Source: Daldinia sp. FL1419
Taxonomy: Eukaryota; Ascomycota; Sordariomycetes; Xylariales; Hypoxylaceae
DNA: 64,000 nt
Assembly (NCBI GenBank): GCA_025201765.1
Contig: MU623408.1
Coordinates: forward strand, 1-64,000
Reading direction: 5' to 3'
The notes under the pieces were generated by a model. That model saw only the letters and a list, made by a program, of their open reading frames with translations, searched no databases and was not told where the DNA came from. Positions 21,093-32,185 of this stretch are shown here, piece by piece; the stretch's first letter is position 1; the number at the start of each line of letters is the position of its first letter. The position numbers were made by a program, and so were the translations under genes.

Positions 21093-22805
21093 AACGTAAA
21101 TGTTCCCAAAATGAATTGAATGATTTAGAGAAGTAGAATGAAGGGAAATATAGGATGTGAGGATAAGATATTTGTATGAAGCTATCCAAGAAACGGAGTA
21201 GGGTATTGGTAGGTATTGGTAGGATATGATAGATGAAGATGCCTAATTTACAAGACCAAGTAGAATGCAAACGCTGAGAGAAACATGGAAGCTTGCATGC
21301 CCAGGTGGCTCGCTGGTCCCTGATTGTACGCGTTATTCGCCACGAGCAATTAGGACTCGAGCCACCAAGAGGCCAGCAGGCAGTCACGTTTGTGATCCGC
21401 AGCGATTTTGGAACATCCGCCCAAGACGTGGGGTAACCAAAAAAAAAGTAGTGTGTACATCGAACAACATCAAACGACAAATGAACTTCTTCTGTTTTAT
21501 TACTTACCCTTGGCCGCGACAGGAATAGGCATATTTCTAAAGGCCTATGCCTATTGGAAGGGACATAAATGCCCTATAAGCCAATAGCTCTTTTTTTCTT
21601 TTTTTTTCGTCCTCAACACCGTGTAAGGAAGGCGAAGAAAAATAAAAATAAAAATAAAAAGAAGAATGGTACGAAGAAGAAATGGAAGAGGGGAAGAGGA
21701 TAGGAATAACAATTAAGAATTATGTAGAGGACGAGGAGGAAGGAGCGGATGGGGGGTGGATAACTGCAACGGAGCAGTGCAACGAAGCCGCGTCCCTAAT
21801 ACTTAAGGTTCAGGTTTGCAGGCGACCTCAGGTAAGTCAAGGTACCTAAAGAGGGAAAGAAGCACGGTAAATGGACAAAGTACCACTCTATGTAAGCTCA
21901 AGGCAAGGCAAGGCACAGTTGCAACTTCCCAACGCAAGTCGAAACTCAACGCCTCATTGCGTAATGGGATCATAGACCAATAAGCTACACCATGGCTGAG
22001 GGCAGGCAGACTCGGGCGGCAAACGGTACGCAGGTACAGTTGTTAATAAGAGACAGCCTTGCACCTACAGTCCGGCGGTTTACATGCAATGCAATATAAG
22101 CAAACAAGAAGACAATCCCCACCGTTCAAACTTCAAAGTTATATTCGATAGACTTTCTTTTATAATTGGAAATCTGTAGTGATACGGGATGTCTAGGTAC
22201 ATGTCTTAGTTAATATTATATCCGCCCAAATCGAAAATATCAAATTCATTCTTTGTGAAAAGAGACCCTCAGATCGCAAGTACACGAGGTATTGTACCTA
22301 AGTAGGTCTAGGGTACTTTTCGATAGTGGGGTAAATACATCAACGTAAACCGACGTCCCCGCTCCAAGGTGGACATACGTTGTACATAGTACTTATCTTG
22401 GGGATTGATGTGTATCTCTCTTAGAGGCTCATCTTGATTCTTCCATCTTCATACAATGCACATATCGTAGTGTACAGAGCCGCCTCCAAGGCTAGGGCTG
22501 TAAGATTTGGTCCCCTGCATGGATTTATTCATCTACATACAATAGCCTGCCTAGCTACCTGCCTGGTTACCTGTTATCTAACCTAGGTGCGTTTGTATCC
22601 CCAATTCGGGAAGAGGCAAAGCTTTGAGAAGCCAACAGGGGATTAAACCGTCAAACTTGAGCCGCATTCTTAAACAATCGACATACTTACTTACTTACTA
22701 TTGGCACCGGTCGCATTGGAGGCATCGAGTATAGTTCAACATGTCTCCCTAGAATATTAGGTTAATACAATGGCATTCTACCTGTACTCACTGCAACTAT
22801 ATTGA
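21093..22805. other. Spacer, start of gene-poor region
   Basis: No gene supported. Contains a perfect 10-bp inverted repeat (21524-21533 with 21546-21555), A/T-rich and purine-rich stretches around 21590-21720, and scattered TAGGTACC motifs. Confidence 0.5.
21524..21555. repeat. Inverted repeat AATAGGCATA / TATGCCTATT
   Basis: Perfect 10-bp arms around a 12-bp spacer, 432 bp upstream of the membrane-anchor gene. Function unknown. Confidence 0.7.
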
Positions 22806-23011
22806 CTAGTTGATGGCAAAAGAGGGATCGTGGAGGCCTCGGCTCGCTCGGATGGGACCCGAACTTGGATCGTTAGCGAGAGCTTTGGCCATCTCGTTCG
22901 CTAAGAGGTGGTAAGTTAGGCCGATCCAGAAAAAAAGATCGATGCAAGGTACCCCTTACAGAAACGGGATGCATTTTCTATTGCAGCAGCGCCTCTCACA
23001 AGAAACACCAT
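22806..23011 (-). pseudogene. Small membrane-protein frame split at a homopolymer
   Basis: On the minus strand an ATG at 23009-23011 opens a frame (MVFLVRGAAAIENASRF...) that runs into stop soon after a run of seven T (plus strand A run 22930-22936). In the adjacent phase the frame continues cleanly through FFWIGLTYHLLANEMAKALA and NDPSSGPIRASRGLHDPSF to a TAG at 22806-22808. The total, 206 bp, is one base short of 69 codons. So either one base is missing from the run in this assembly, or the gene is truly broken, or an intron changes phase; CTAAC...CTCTTAG inside the second part could serve as an intron end. A central hydrophobic helix suggests a small membrane protein. Family not recognised. 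Confidence 0.45.
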
Positions 23012-25493
23012 ATGGAAATACTCGATGTGATTTCCCCCAAGACTCTCGTAGGTAATTTTGTAAAAGAAAACTCATATCGCTAAATACTGGACCCAGACAC
23101 TCGCATCGTACGAAGCTCTTACGACAGACAATCTCTGATTTAACAGACTCAACGAGAACTTAATTTAATGTCTCATTTCCCGCTTGTTCGTATAAACTAG
23201 CCCAAATTGAAGTAATCACGTCAAGCTTTTCTCAGCCCAGATAATTACAAGTAATAGAAATAAATTACAGCTTGACATAACATAGTATATGGGTTCATAA
23301 ATCACTTGAGATGTTTTCGGGCAAAGTTGATTCTTACAGGGGGGAAACATCACGATCCCAAAGTAGTAGCTAAAGACATCACCACGTTATAGTTACCTAC
23401 CAGTCTAGTTGCAACGTAGAGTATTTATGTTAGACAACATATTTATTATCAGGATCATAAGCATCTGGTGGCTAGGGATACCTTCAACCTTGCTTAATCT
23501 ACGGAGGGGAATTACATGCTCGCTAGTTATCCGACCTTGCCCGTGCCTTTAAAATAAATTCCTAGTTCAAGGATATCAAAGAGGACCAAGCTAGACTTGC
23601 TATTATGCTGCTTTCTTATATCGATATGAGCGCCCATACCGCATGGACAAGGTATGCTTCGCTGTAAAACTAACGGATGAATATCTGCAATGTGAACGAT
23701 GCTTCGCAAGTGACTACCAGACGACAAGCACCGTCTCTGATGACATCCTATATAGGGTTGTAGCATACGTCCGTCCCGTCAAAGAGGAGCCCGCGTTTCC
23801 TATAGCAACCCTCGCCGGCTCCGTCTCTAGTTCAAGGTCGTATATGCGAATGATCACGATAGATTGTAATACGGATCGCCACTTTTTATCCCATTCGGAT
23901 CTGGAATACCGACGACTATAATGGTAGGGATATCTTTACAATCTGGTCAAGCATCGATAGCATGGAATCCAGCGTCGTCCAGTATCACACGCCCCACGCC
24001 GTAATCATAGTCATGACAAACACCTAAACAATCTTATCAAATTTAGAAGCTCTAATTTTCTTCAGCCTGGAATTATAAGGGTGATAATTTGCGAGGTAAG
24101 CACAACTTCTTCATGGCGTAACGACGTCGGCTTTAAACTCATTGGCCTGAGCACGGTTTCCCCCGCTATCTCGATCGCTATCTATTTCAGACGACGAAGC
24201 GGGCGCGGGTAGGAATGTATCGTCGCAACGTTGGGAATAGTAGCATTGAGCGGTTTTCCCCTCGCGGTCGGTGGTGTATGTCCGCTATATGCGGCCAGGG
24301 GAGAAGAGAGGGTAGAATGTTAGAAGCGCTGTCGTGCCTCGCGAGACGTCGCGTCGCGCGTCTAGTTGAGCGTGCCATCGCGCGGACAAGGTCGTAGTTG
24401 GGTAGGAATTACCCGCTGACCCTTATCCACAGGAGCCTTTCACTCAGGGCACGTTGCGCTCGTCTTATCGCGTCTGATACGACGGGGTCCTACCTACATC
24501 ATGTAGTCATTGAGGTTTCAATGACGTTCGTAGCATCACCTCTGGGGCCGTACCCAATGCCCTTATGCAGCCCGGGCCTATTGTAAGGAGCGAGAGGTTA
24601 GGTCTCGGGGTTTTTTCGAAGGGTTGAATGGGTCTGACCGATGAAGAGCATGCTCTATCTATGCGTCTAATCGGGCCAGACGATGGCTTCTACTTGATGT
24701 TCTATCGGGATGTCTGGTTCGCGATGTGACGCCGATGATCTGAGAATCTCAGATGGACGAGGCGGACCGGGAACTTGGACATGCCAACTACTTCATGTGA
24801 ATATGCAGAATTGTTCGAATCCGATTCGTCCACGGCGGAATCTGATCCATCACGAGAAATCAAGGACCAAGTACTATGAAAAAATAGGAACAGTAGTAAT
24901 ATTTTTTTAATGCATTTTTATGTATTTTACTTCTTTGTTCAGTTCAGTTTCTGCCCACGTGCGTCCGCTGTTGGTGTAAAGTTTGGGGGTCTGTTCCACG
25001 CATCGATCACGAATCAACTGTTGATTCGCCTTATTTTCGTGATCCGTGGCCCCCTTTGCTCCCCCCTCCCCCTCCCCCAACATCCATCGTCTCCCATCCC
25101 GTCCAATTGGATCCGGAGTAGCGCCATCCCGCATTTCCTATTGCCCCTCCCCCAAATGGTGTCGATATCATGTGCGGTGTTATTGCAGCCGGGGTAGCAC
25201 AAGAGAAATAGTTGATTGTGACAGGACCTTGAACCTTGGACCTTGGTTCAAGCTAAGCTTTTTCCTCCCGCCCCAGCCGAATCCGACCTTTCCATTCCCG
25301 GATAGAAATAGATGAGAATTAATACCGCAACAGGTGCCTACTTAATCCGATCTTCGTATTACAGTTCCCCGATTAAGAACAATACCAATCTAGCAATTGT
25401 GCATGCGTTGTGTACCCTTCGTGAGGACTAGCCGTTGAATGGAACGTGACGGCAAGGTCTTTCCTCAATAGGGAGATAGTTCATGAATGCTGC
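23012..25493. other. Gene-poor spacer with coding-like debris
   Basis: No gene supported. Minus-strand segments around 23755-24010 and 24180-24800 read like protein for 20-60 codons at a time but are broken by stops in every phase and match no family I know. A compound inverted repeat lies at 25005-25044. Confidence 0.45.
25005..25044. repeat. Compound inverted repeat with two exclusive hairpins
   Basis: CGAATCAAC-T-GTTGATTCG (25010-25028) is a perfect 9-bp palindrome with one central base. GATCACGAA (25005-25013) is also a perfect match to TTCGTGATC (25036-25044). The two pairings share bases 25010-25013, so only one can form at a time. Confidence 0.7.
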
Positions 25494-25780
25494 TTAGTGC
25501 GACGAGGTACTCGCGACTGAGCTGGAGGACGACCTCGTCGAAGTGGAAAGACCGGAGTCGCTGCGGGAGATACCCGGGGACTTGGTGCTGCGCGTGCGCT
25601 CACTATGTGCATGTGTTAGTTACTGTTGTGTAATGAAAATTACGATAGGCTGGTTTGGGAACAAGCTTACTATGAGGCTCTGTCGCTGTGAAGTTGGCAC
25701 TTCCACTTGCCGTTTCCGGTCTTGATTGTGAAGCTCAAAGGCTTGGTGTCGACGATTTGCTTGATGTCTACGGAAGGCAT
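25494..25780 (-). CDS. Small two-exon protein of 72 residues, unknown function
   Basis: Minus-strand gene with exons 25671-25780 and 25494-25602. The 68-bp intron has donor GTAAGC, a CTAAC branch site and acceptor ACATAG, and the frame is kept. The protein starts MPSVDIKQIVDTKPLSFTIK, continues with a basic/tryptophan patch (TGNGKWKCQLHSDRAS) and ends in a Ser/Thr-rich tail (SSSSSVASTSSH). The first 45 residues look structured and constrained; the tail looks disordered and could be phosphorylated. I believe similar short proteins occur in other filamentous ascomycetes but cannot name a function. It stands alone inside a gene-poor stretch. The clean splice signals and the coherent protein across the intron are the main evidence. 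Confidence 0.7.
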
Positions 25781-26676
25781 GGTGACGAGATTTGTGAACT
25801 AGGCACCTAGGTAGTTAGGCTTAATGTGAAGATATTACGAGTAGATGTGGTGTAAGTGGGTATCGTAGTCGTTGAAGGACTATTGACTTATAAGAATTGT
25901 TCGAGAATGAACAAAGGGATGCCTTAGAGTGGAGATTGGCCTTAAGGAAGTGGTTGATGGAAAACACTCGAGGTAGAAAAAGACGGGCGTCAAGAAAGAG
26001 GCGACGAGGAGGCTATATATACTCTTTCATGAAACAACCGGACATGCCGGTTTTACCCTCAACTGCTGGATACGTGACTAGCTACCTAGTTACGGAATCG
26101 TTTACGGAATAGCTGGACCCCTTGAGGATGCAAGGCCGGAAGTTAATTAGTCTCCAGTAATAATAATTATGATGCTAAACGGCGCCGGTGAGTGATTTTG
26201 TTTCTAAGACGCAGCCCACTTTGTTGCGGCGCACCGGCGCAATGGCGTGCACTACGTGGCTGGGATATGTACGATATGTATTCTTGGGGGGTGCGAGAAT
26301 AGGAAGTTCCCAAAGAATCCATCACGAGAAAATCCTTGCAAGTTAGTTACTTTGTTCAGTTGCCCAAGGATATTCAAGATCGACAATTTGTCATTTGTCG
26401 GCTCTGGGAATAGTTACACCAACCTAGACCGCCTTTAGTACCGCCCGTGTGTAAGTCCATAATCCACAATCCAAGCACACCCTATTCGTGCATTACATAT
26501 ACGTGGGTGCTTACATTTTTAAGCCTTACATACATCACTATGTAATAGTATGTATACGGATCCGTAGTACAATACCACACCTCGTAGGCTCGTCATGGGA
26601 AAAGATGAGCGTTGCTACAAGTGTCACGCGACATATGTGAGGGTTATGCATGATGTAACCTGTACGTACATTGGCC

Positions 26677-26701
26677 GCTTTGAGCTTTGAGCTTTGAGCT
26701 T
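26677..26701. repeat. (GCTTTGA)3 tandem repeat
   Basis: Three perfect 7-bp units plus GCTT. Confidence 0.85.
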
Positions 26702-28309
26702 GAAGCTTTGTCTTGATCTGTTGGAAATTAGAACGTACCCGACATTTTAAGAGATATGCCCACCCCCTTCGAAATAAGCGGTATTCTGCACGATTACCGC
26801 CCCCGTAGGGTCGCGTGGGATTATCACAATTACGTAGCAACTAACCTAGCATGCCCTTTGGACGAGGAGAGAAAAAGCCTCTTTGTTCACCACCTCCTCC
26901 TAGCACAACACTAGGAGACAAATCGATCCGAGCCTACTACGCAGCTACGTTATTGTACTCGCACCAAAATTGATCCAGTTTGCTACGTTTGCTACATTTG
27001 CTACATTACTGGTTTACGATACGGTTCAACCATCATAATGTAGATCGCGCTCCGGAATTTCATCTCAAATCCACCGCCAGTCCAAGATTCACAAGTTTGG
27101 CAAGGGTTATCCTGATCTCACTTTTCGATCTCTTATTATTAGCTTATGTAGACATACCGATGGTTGCTTGTGAAGAAATCTTGGCAGGTACAAGACAGCC
27201 TTCGATGTCTCCCACCTTTTCGAACTCTACCTTATGCCTGGAATGCTTGGTATGCCTAGGAAAGCCCTTCTAGAAAACGGTCGATCTTCCCCTCCTCTAC
27301 GGTGGGTGTACGTTATGGCGTTAGGTTAGGTTAGGTTTTATGGGCGTTCGGGGAAACTTGAGAAAAGCGCCTGCGGCTAAGACGGGGACGATCTTGTAAA
27401 GTCTTGGTTTCCCGGTGCCACGCAAACCCTGTTATCGATTTCCTCAAACGGTTCAACCGAGCCGCCGTGATTGGTCGAGTAATCTCCAAGCGAGCCGGGG
27501 TTCTAACTTTAGGGAGGCTAGTCAGGTACTTATGTACTTGGGTAAGGTCTTATTTCCGCGGTATCACCGTACTCTAGGCACTTCTCCCTAACCTAGAACT
27601 TACCTACATTTTGATGTCGTACCGCGTACGGATTACTCGAAATTTGTGTGTACGAAATTAAAAGTACTTCAAGATACGTATTCCAAGTTCTGCACATGCA
27701 AGCCAATATCATCAATCGGAACTCCTTTCATGAATTGGCGGAGTGGAATCGGACTCGGTGAGGCTTCCTGTTATCCGTTGCCCGGCTTTGTCCCTAACTT
27801 ATTTCAGATTATTTTCTTACATCGTAGGACCTTGTACAATTCTCCCCAGCCTTATTTACGGCGATATCCAATGAAAATACTGGAGAATTATATTACAATA
27901 TAGGGTTGATCCCCCGTGTCTCCCCCGTGTATCACATCTCAGACCGACGTTCTGGATTGCAACCACAGACTTTATCTCGGCGTCCAACATACCTACCTAC
28001 CTCTTTATTAGGCCTACCTACTTAACATAACTATGCCAATATACGAGTACGATAACAACCACGCCAAGATGCTTGCTATCGTTACTTTCTACCTAAATTA
28101 GCTTGGGAATTTGAGACTTGATTTCTTCATCCCCCCCACACTTTCACTCCCTATCTAACTAACTGCTATCTAATAAGTATCCTGACAAGAAACATCCCTG
28201 ATAACATGCCCCCTGCCCTACGACTGAGGGATTTCCCCAGAAATAGCAGTCTGACCGTATCCTGGGGATATCCAATTTGTGTAGCAGTCCTCGATCGTAA
28301 GCAATCCTA

Positions 28310-28330
28310 CGGCTTCCTTCGAGGAAGCCG
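28310..28330. repeat. Perfect 9-bp hairpin
   Basis: CGGCTTCCT (28310-28318) and AGGAAGCCG (28322-28330) pair perfectly over the loop TCG. No gene ends nearby, so a terminator role has no support. Confidence 0.75.
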
Positions 28331-29956
28331 AGACCTAGGCCTACGCCTTACTCTCTCTTGAACTTTACCTGAAGAGAAAAAAAAAAAGAGATGCAAGATG
28401 CAGGTAGCTGCAAGTTTTACTAGTCCGATCGATAAGTCGTGCCACCGGCATTCGTATCGGTACCTCTTGTCTCCCAACCGCATAACAACATGACGAGCAA
28501 GCGGCGAGAAACCGTCGCACAACTAATGTTTCCCTTGAGCCGGTCGACAATGCCGTGTACTCTGTCTTTCAGGTTGCTACAGAAAATTACAAAATTTCCG
28601 CCTTTACAATTGTTGGGCTGACGTACATATCTGACGCGGAGTGGCGACATGTTGAGGGATAATCGGTCCACGTTGGTTATCTTTGTCTCTCTCGCGCGTG
28701 CGAGGTTGTCTAGGTCCGACAGCGAGATACAGCGTGGGGGACTATTCGCATCGGCCTGGTGCCCGAAAGTCGGTTGCATGCCCGGCTAGGTGGGTAGAGA
28801 CATAATAGCCAGCTCCTGATCATGGTTGTATTGTTCGTCGTATGTGGCTATCAGACAAAGCCCGCCCTCTCACAAAGTCCCCGACTTTGAAAATTCAGGG
28901 TCCTGCAGGGCGTCAATTGTGGCGTGTAAGTGGCTCTATCACATTTGGTAATGGCCGTCATACGGTCGTCTGCAATATTGAAGGATGCTATCATAGCAGA
29001 CACAAGTTAACGAAGCTGTGATACATGATCTTCAATGGCTTAGTGGCGAGAAAGGTAGAGACGAAACTCCGTTCCTGGGCTTCGGATCTCGGTCACTTGG
29101 TCGAGATCTCTAACCTAGTTCAATATATGCGTCTAATATATCTCTATAGGTTGCCCCAGTATTTTGCTCTTGGCTCTTCAGCCCACCCTCCCTTTTCTAG
29201 ATTGGGGTTTCGAAGCAATATCAGCGTATCGACTAGCTCTTTGTCCTAGAAAATGCCTCAGACTTATACGTGATAGGACCTAGGACTTCTTGGAGGACTC
29301 ACAATCATGTGGTATCTTGGTACGAGCACCGTAAGGCAGCTGAATGCATATCAGCTTATGTTATGGATTTTGATTGTCGAAGGGAGGGGTTGATCCTACC
29401 GTTCATATAAGCTATGGAAGGGCGTTGTATATGGATTAGACGGTGGCGCTGACTCGTATTGCTACTTTAAGTAACCTCTTCTATTGGTATCCCGAGAGCT
29501 ACGACGGGAGATGCACCTTGGCATGGAGCTGATATAAGATTCCTATTCAGCTACGCTGCTAGCAAAATGCTTAGCTTCAACGTCAGCCCAATCCTGCTTT
29601 TTATCTGGTAAACGGTCCACAGCTACGAGCGATTAATTGTGGATGCTACCGCTTCTGGATGGGATCTATTCCCGGAAGCCTTGTTAACACAATGATTTAG
29701 CCTTGGAAGTAGATTCTGTTTAGATGAATTGTATTCTTATTATCCCCTACACCCAGGTCACGAGACTGAAGTATCTAGGAAAGGGTTATTCAACGGCTTA
29801 GTTCATCACAATACTCGTATTGCCTAGCCGGATTTCTGACCCGACTCGATCTGAATCATGAAAAATCGTTCCCATTGTTGTACACTCTACAGCGCAACCG
29901 CATATCTCCCTCTAACAGACGCCACTATGGATAGATGATGGATCGTGATGAGGTAT

Positions 29957-31421
29957 CTACAACTTGGAAATGATAGCCGCCGCATATTCGTGGGTCTTCG
30001 CCTTTCCGCCCAAGTCGCCAGTTAGCGCCTTTCCTTCCGCCAGGGTATCGAATGTTGCCTTCTCAATTCTGTTGGCATAGTCGGTCAAGCCCATATGTCT
30101 CAGCATCATCATGGAGCTGAGAAGCAGGGCGGTGGGGTTGGCAAGACCCTTGCCAGCGATATCCGGAGCAGATCCGTGCACGGCTTCGAAGATGGAGCAC
30201 TCGTCGCCGATGTTGCCCGAGGGCGTCAAACCCAAGCCACCAATCAAACCAGCGCACATATCGGATAGAATGTCACCGTACAGGTTAGGCATGACAAGAA
30301 CCTTGTCATTGTACGGTAGAGGGTCGGTAACCATCTTCAAGCAAGTGTTGTCAAGCAGCTCGGCGTCGAATTCGATACTGGGGAAGTCCTTGGCAACGTC
30401 GCGGGCGGTCTTAAGGAAAAGACCGTCGGACATCTTCATGATGGTAGCCTTGTGTACGACGCGAACCTTCTTTCGGCCAATCTCCTCGGCGTGCTGGAAA
30501 GCGAATCGCAGGACACGCTCGCTGGCCTCACGGGTAATGAGCTTAATGCTCTGGACGACGCCATCGACCACAACGTGCTCAATACCAGAGTATTCACCCT
30601 CGGTGTTTTCTCGGATTAGGACGGTGTCGACGTTGTCGTATGCGGTCTTGTAGCCGGCAATGGACCGGCAGGGTCGCAGGTTCGCGAAGAGATTGAATGT
30701 TCGTCGGAGAGTAAGGTTAAGAGAGACATGTCCCTTGCCAACAGGGGTCTTGTAGAGTTGATTAGTTGATTAGCAGCGCACGGGGATATAGAAATGACCG
30801 ATCATATAGACGTACAGCAAGGGGACCCTTGAGGGCAACCTTGTTTCTTTGGATGCTCTCAATTGTCTCGGGGGGGATAGTAGTCTTTCCATCTACAAGC
30901 CTGGGTGTGACGTCGACTGGTTCCCAGCTAATGGGGGTCTAAGAAGGTTTAGAATCGAGAATCTTGAGCCGAGGTGAAGCTTTATCCACCAACCTTAGCA
31001 GCCTCGAAAATATCCTTGACGGCTTGCGAAATCTCAGGCCCAATACCGTCACCTTCGATAATACTAACGGGGTAGCGGCCCTGTTAATCAAGACAATTAG
31101 TAGTGCTCTTTAAGCAAACTTGGTCGAGAAATTGGTGCTAATTTTGAGTGATTTTCCCCGGCTGAATTTCACATGGGAATAGTCGCAAAAAATGCGCTCG
31201 AAGACGTACATCGGCAGCCTTGACACCGGTAAACTTTGCAACCTTGTCGGAATAGAATCTTTGGTTCTATAATTGATACCGACTAGTTAGCGATCGTACT
31301 ATTTCGAGTTTTGTTGATCTCAGTCAGCGCCCACCTGGAAAGATCGAATTGCGGCAGCTCGAGGAGCAGTGGCTAGACATTGGCGCCGCAAGGGTGCGGC
31401 AACCGCTCGAATGGTCAACAT
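29957..31421 (-). CDS. IDH1: NAD-dependent isocitrate dehydrogenase subunit 1, mitochondrial
   Basis: TCA-cycle enzyme subunit converting isocitrate to 2-oxoglutarate with NAD+; IDH1 is the regulatory partner of IDH2 in the matrix octamer. Five minus-strand exons: 31335-31421, 31210-31266, 30994-31080, 30816-30938 and 29957-30748, giving 381 residues. All introns start GT and end AG and keep frame. The first exon encodes an Arg/Ala-rich presequence (MLTIRAVAAPLRRQCLATAP). The mature part shows YPVSIIEGDGIGPEIS, the substrate-site segment IRENTEGEYSGIEH, and the signature block NLYGDILSDMCAGLIGGLG with TPSGNIGD. The end, YAAAIISKL, is typical. Assignment to IDH1 rather than IDH2 rests on overall similarity (for example TPVGKGHVSLNLTLR) and is fairly safe. 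It is head-to-head with SEC5. Confidence 0.94.
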
Positions 31422-32185
31422 TATATAAGGATTAATAGGGAGCAAAATATATATTTGGTGTTGAGCTCCTTAAAAAAAGCCTGAAAGTAAGAATTAAGAT
31501 ACTGGCGCAGGGGGGGGAGTGAAGATTGTGGGATAGTTTCGCAAGTGACGGTTTTGGAGGCTCGGGTGGTATCGGACGTACGGCTGTTGCATCTGCAAGA
31601 TCTGATAACAAGCCTAACAAAACAAACCCGTGGACAAACCTTGGACCCGTAAACTTTTTAGCTTGAGCCGAACGAATTTTCAACCTTGGATTTACCGACA
31701 AAAAAAGCTACGTAGCATTCGCACCAGTCTAAAATCTGGAACTACGTACCTAGTCTTGACGTATGAGCCACAATGGTTAGCCACATTTAGCTTCTTTCTC
31801 CCCCCAATTATATTGTGGCTTGTAAATATGTCATGCCATTATGCCGCCATGCATTATCTCATGCTAGCGTGCAGAAATTCATCTATCCCTGATCCGTCTT
31901 AGAGCGATGCACGGCTGTAACGCTAATAAGGGTACCTCCCTTCACCTCACATGTAACTTTACCTATTACCATTCAGAAGCCAGACGCTCCTATTTGATAC
32001 GTCAATAATTTAATAATCACCAACACCCCGACATGCTTTGAGAGCGTGTATAAAGCCACGAGTAGAAAGATAAGGCGATATCAGCACCACCGAACTTCGG
32101 CGGATGGGAATGTCATAGGAATCGGCGCGTGGCCACGTATTACTGGCGAAAGGCATCGGATATTGGGAATAGCGGCGGTAAAATC
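31422..32185. other. Divergent promoter region of IDH1 and SEC5
   Basis: 764 bp between the two start codons. No gene seen; both promoters must lie here. Confidence 0.6.

Larger units (their letters stand above)
25781..29956. other. Gene-poor spacer
   Basis: About 4.2 kb with no gene I can support on either strand. It contains a tandem GCTTTGA repeat (26677-26701), a GTTAGGTTAGGTTAGG stretch (about 27320-27335, not the TTAGGG telomere unit) and a short perfect hairpin (28310-28330). A 119-codon minus-strand frame at 28420-28779 has an ATG but nothing else in its favour. Confidence 0.5.

Noticed and set aside
22440..22760. Possible minus-strand exons ending LYEDGRIKMSL or GGGSVHYDMCIV with GT/AG signals around them
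   Set aside because: Two phases are equally possible, the exons are tiny, and they lie directly downstream of the broken small gene, so they may be 3' untranslated sequence.
23640..24800. Coding-like strings on the minus strand such as YGVGRVILDDAGFHAIDA and EPDIPIEHQVEAIVWPD
   Set aside because: Each is cut by stops within 20-60 codons, the pieces cannot be joined by plausible introns, and I know no matching protein.
24790..24840. GTTCGAATCC-like string suggestive of a tRNA T-arm
   Set aside because: The flanking bases do not pair to form the T stem, and no acceptor or anticodon stem fits. I found no convincing tRNA or 5S rRNA elsewhere by eye; a covariance-model scan would settle this.
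27315..27340. GTTAGGTTAGGTTAGG stretch resembling telomere repeats
   Set aside because: The unit is GGTTA (5 bp), not TTAGGG, and it is only three units long and internal.
28310..28330. Perfect hairpin as a transcription terminator
   Set aside because: Fungal RNA polymerase II does not use such terminators, and no gene ends nearby.
28420..28779. 119-codon minus-strand frame with ATG
   Set aside because: No recognisable domain; part of it is also open on the opposite strand, and there is no splice or promoter evidence.
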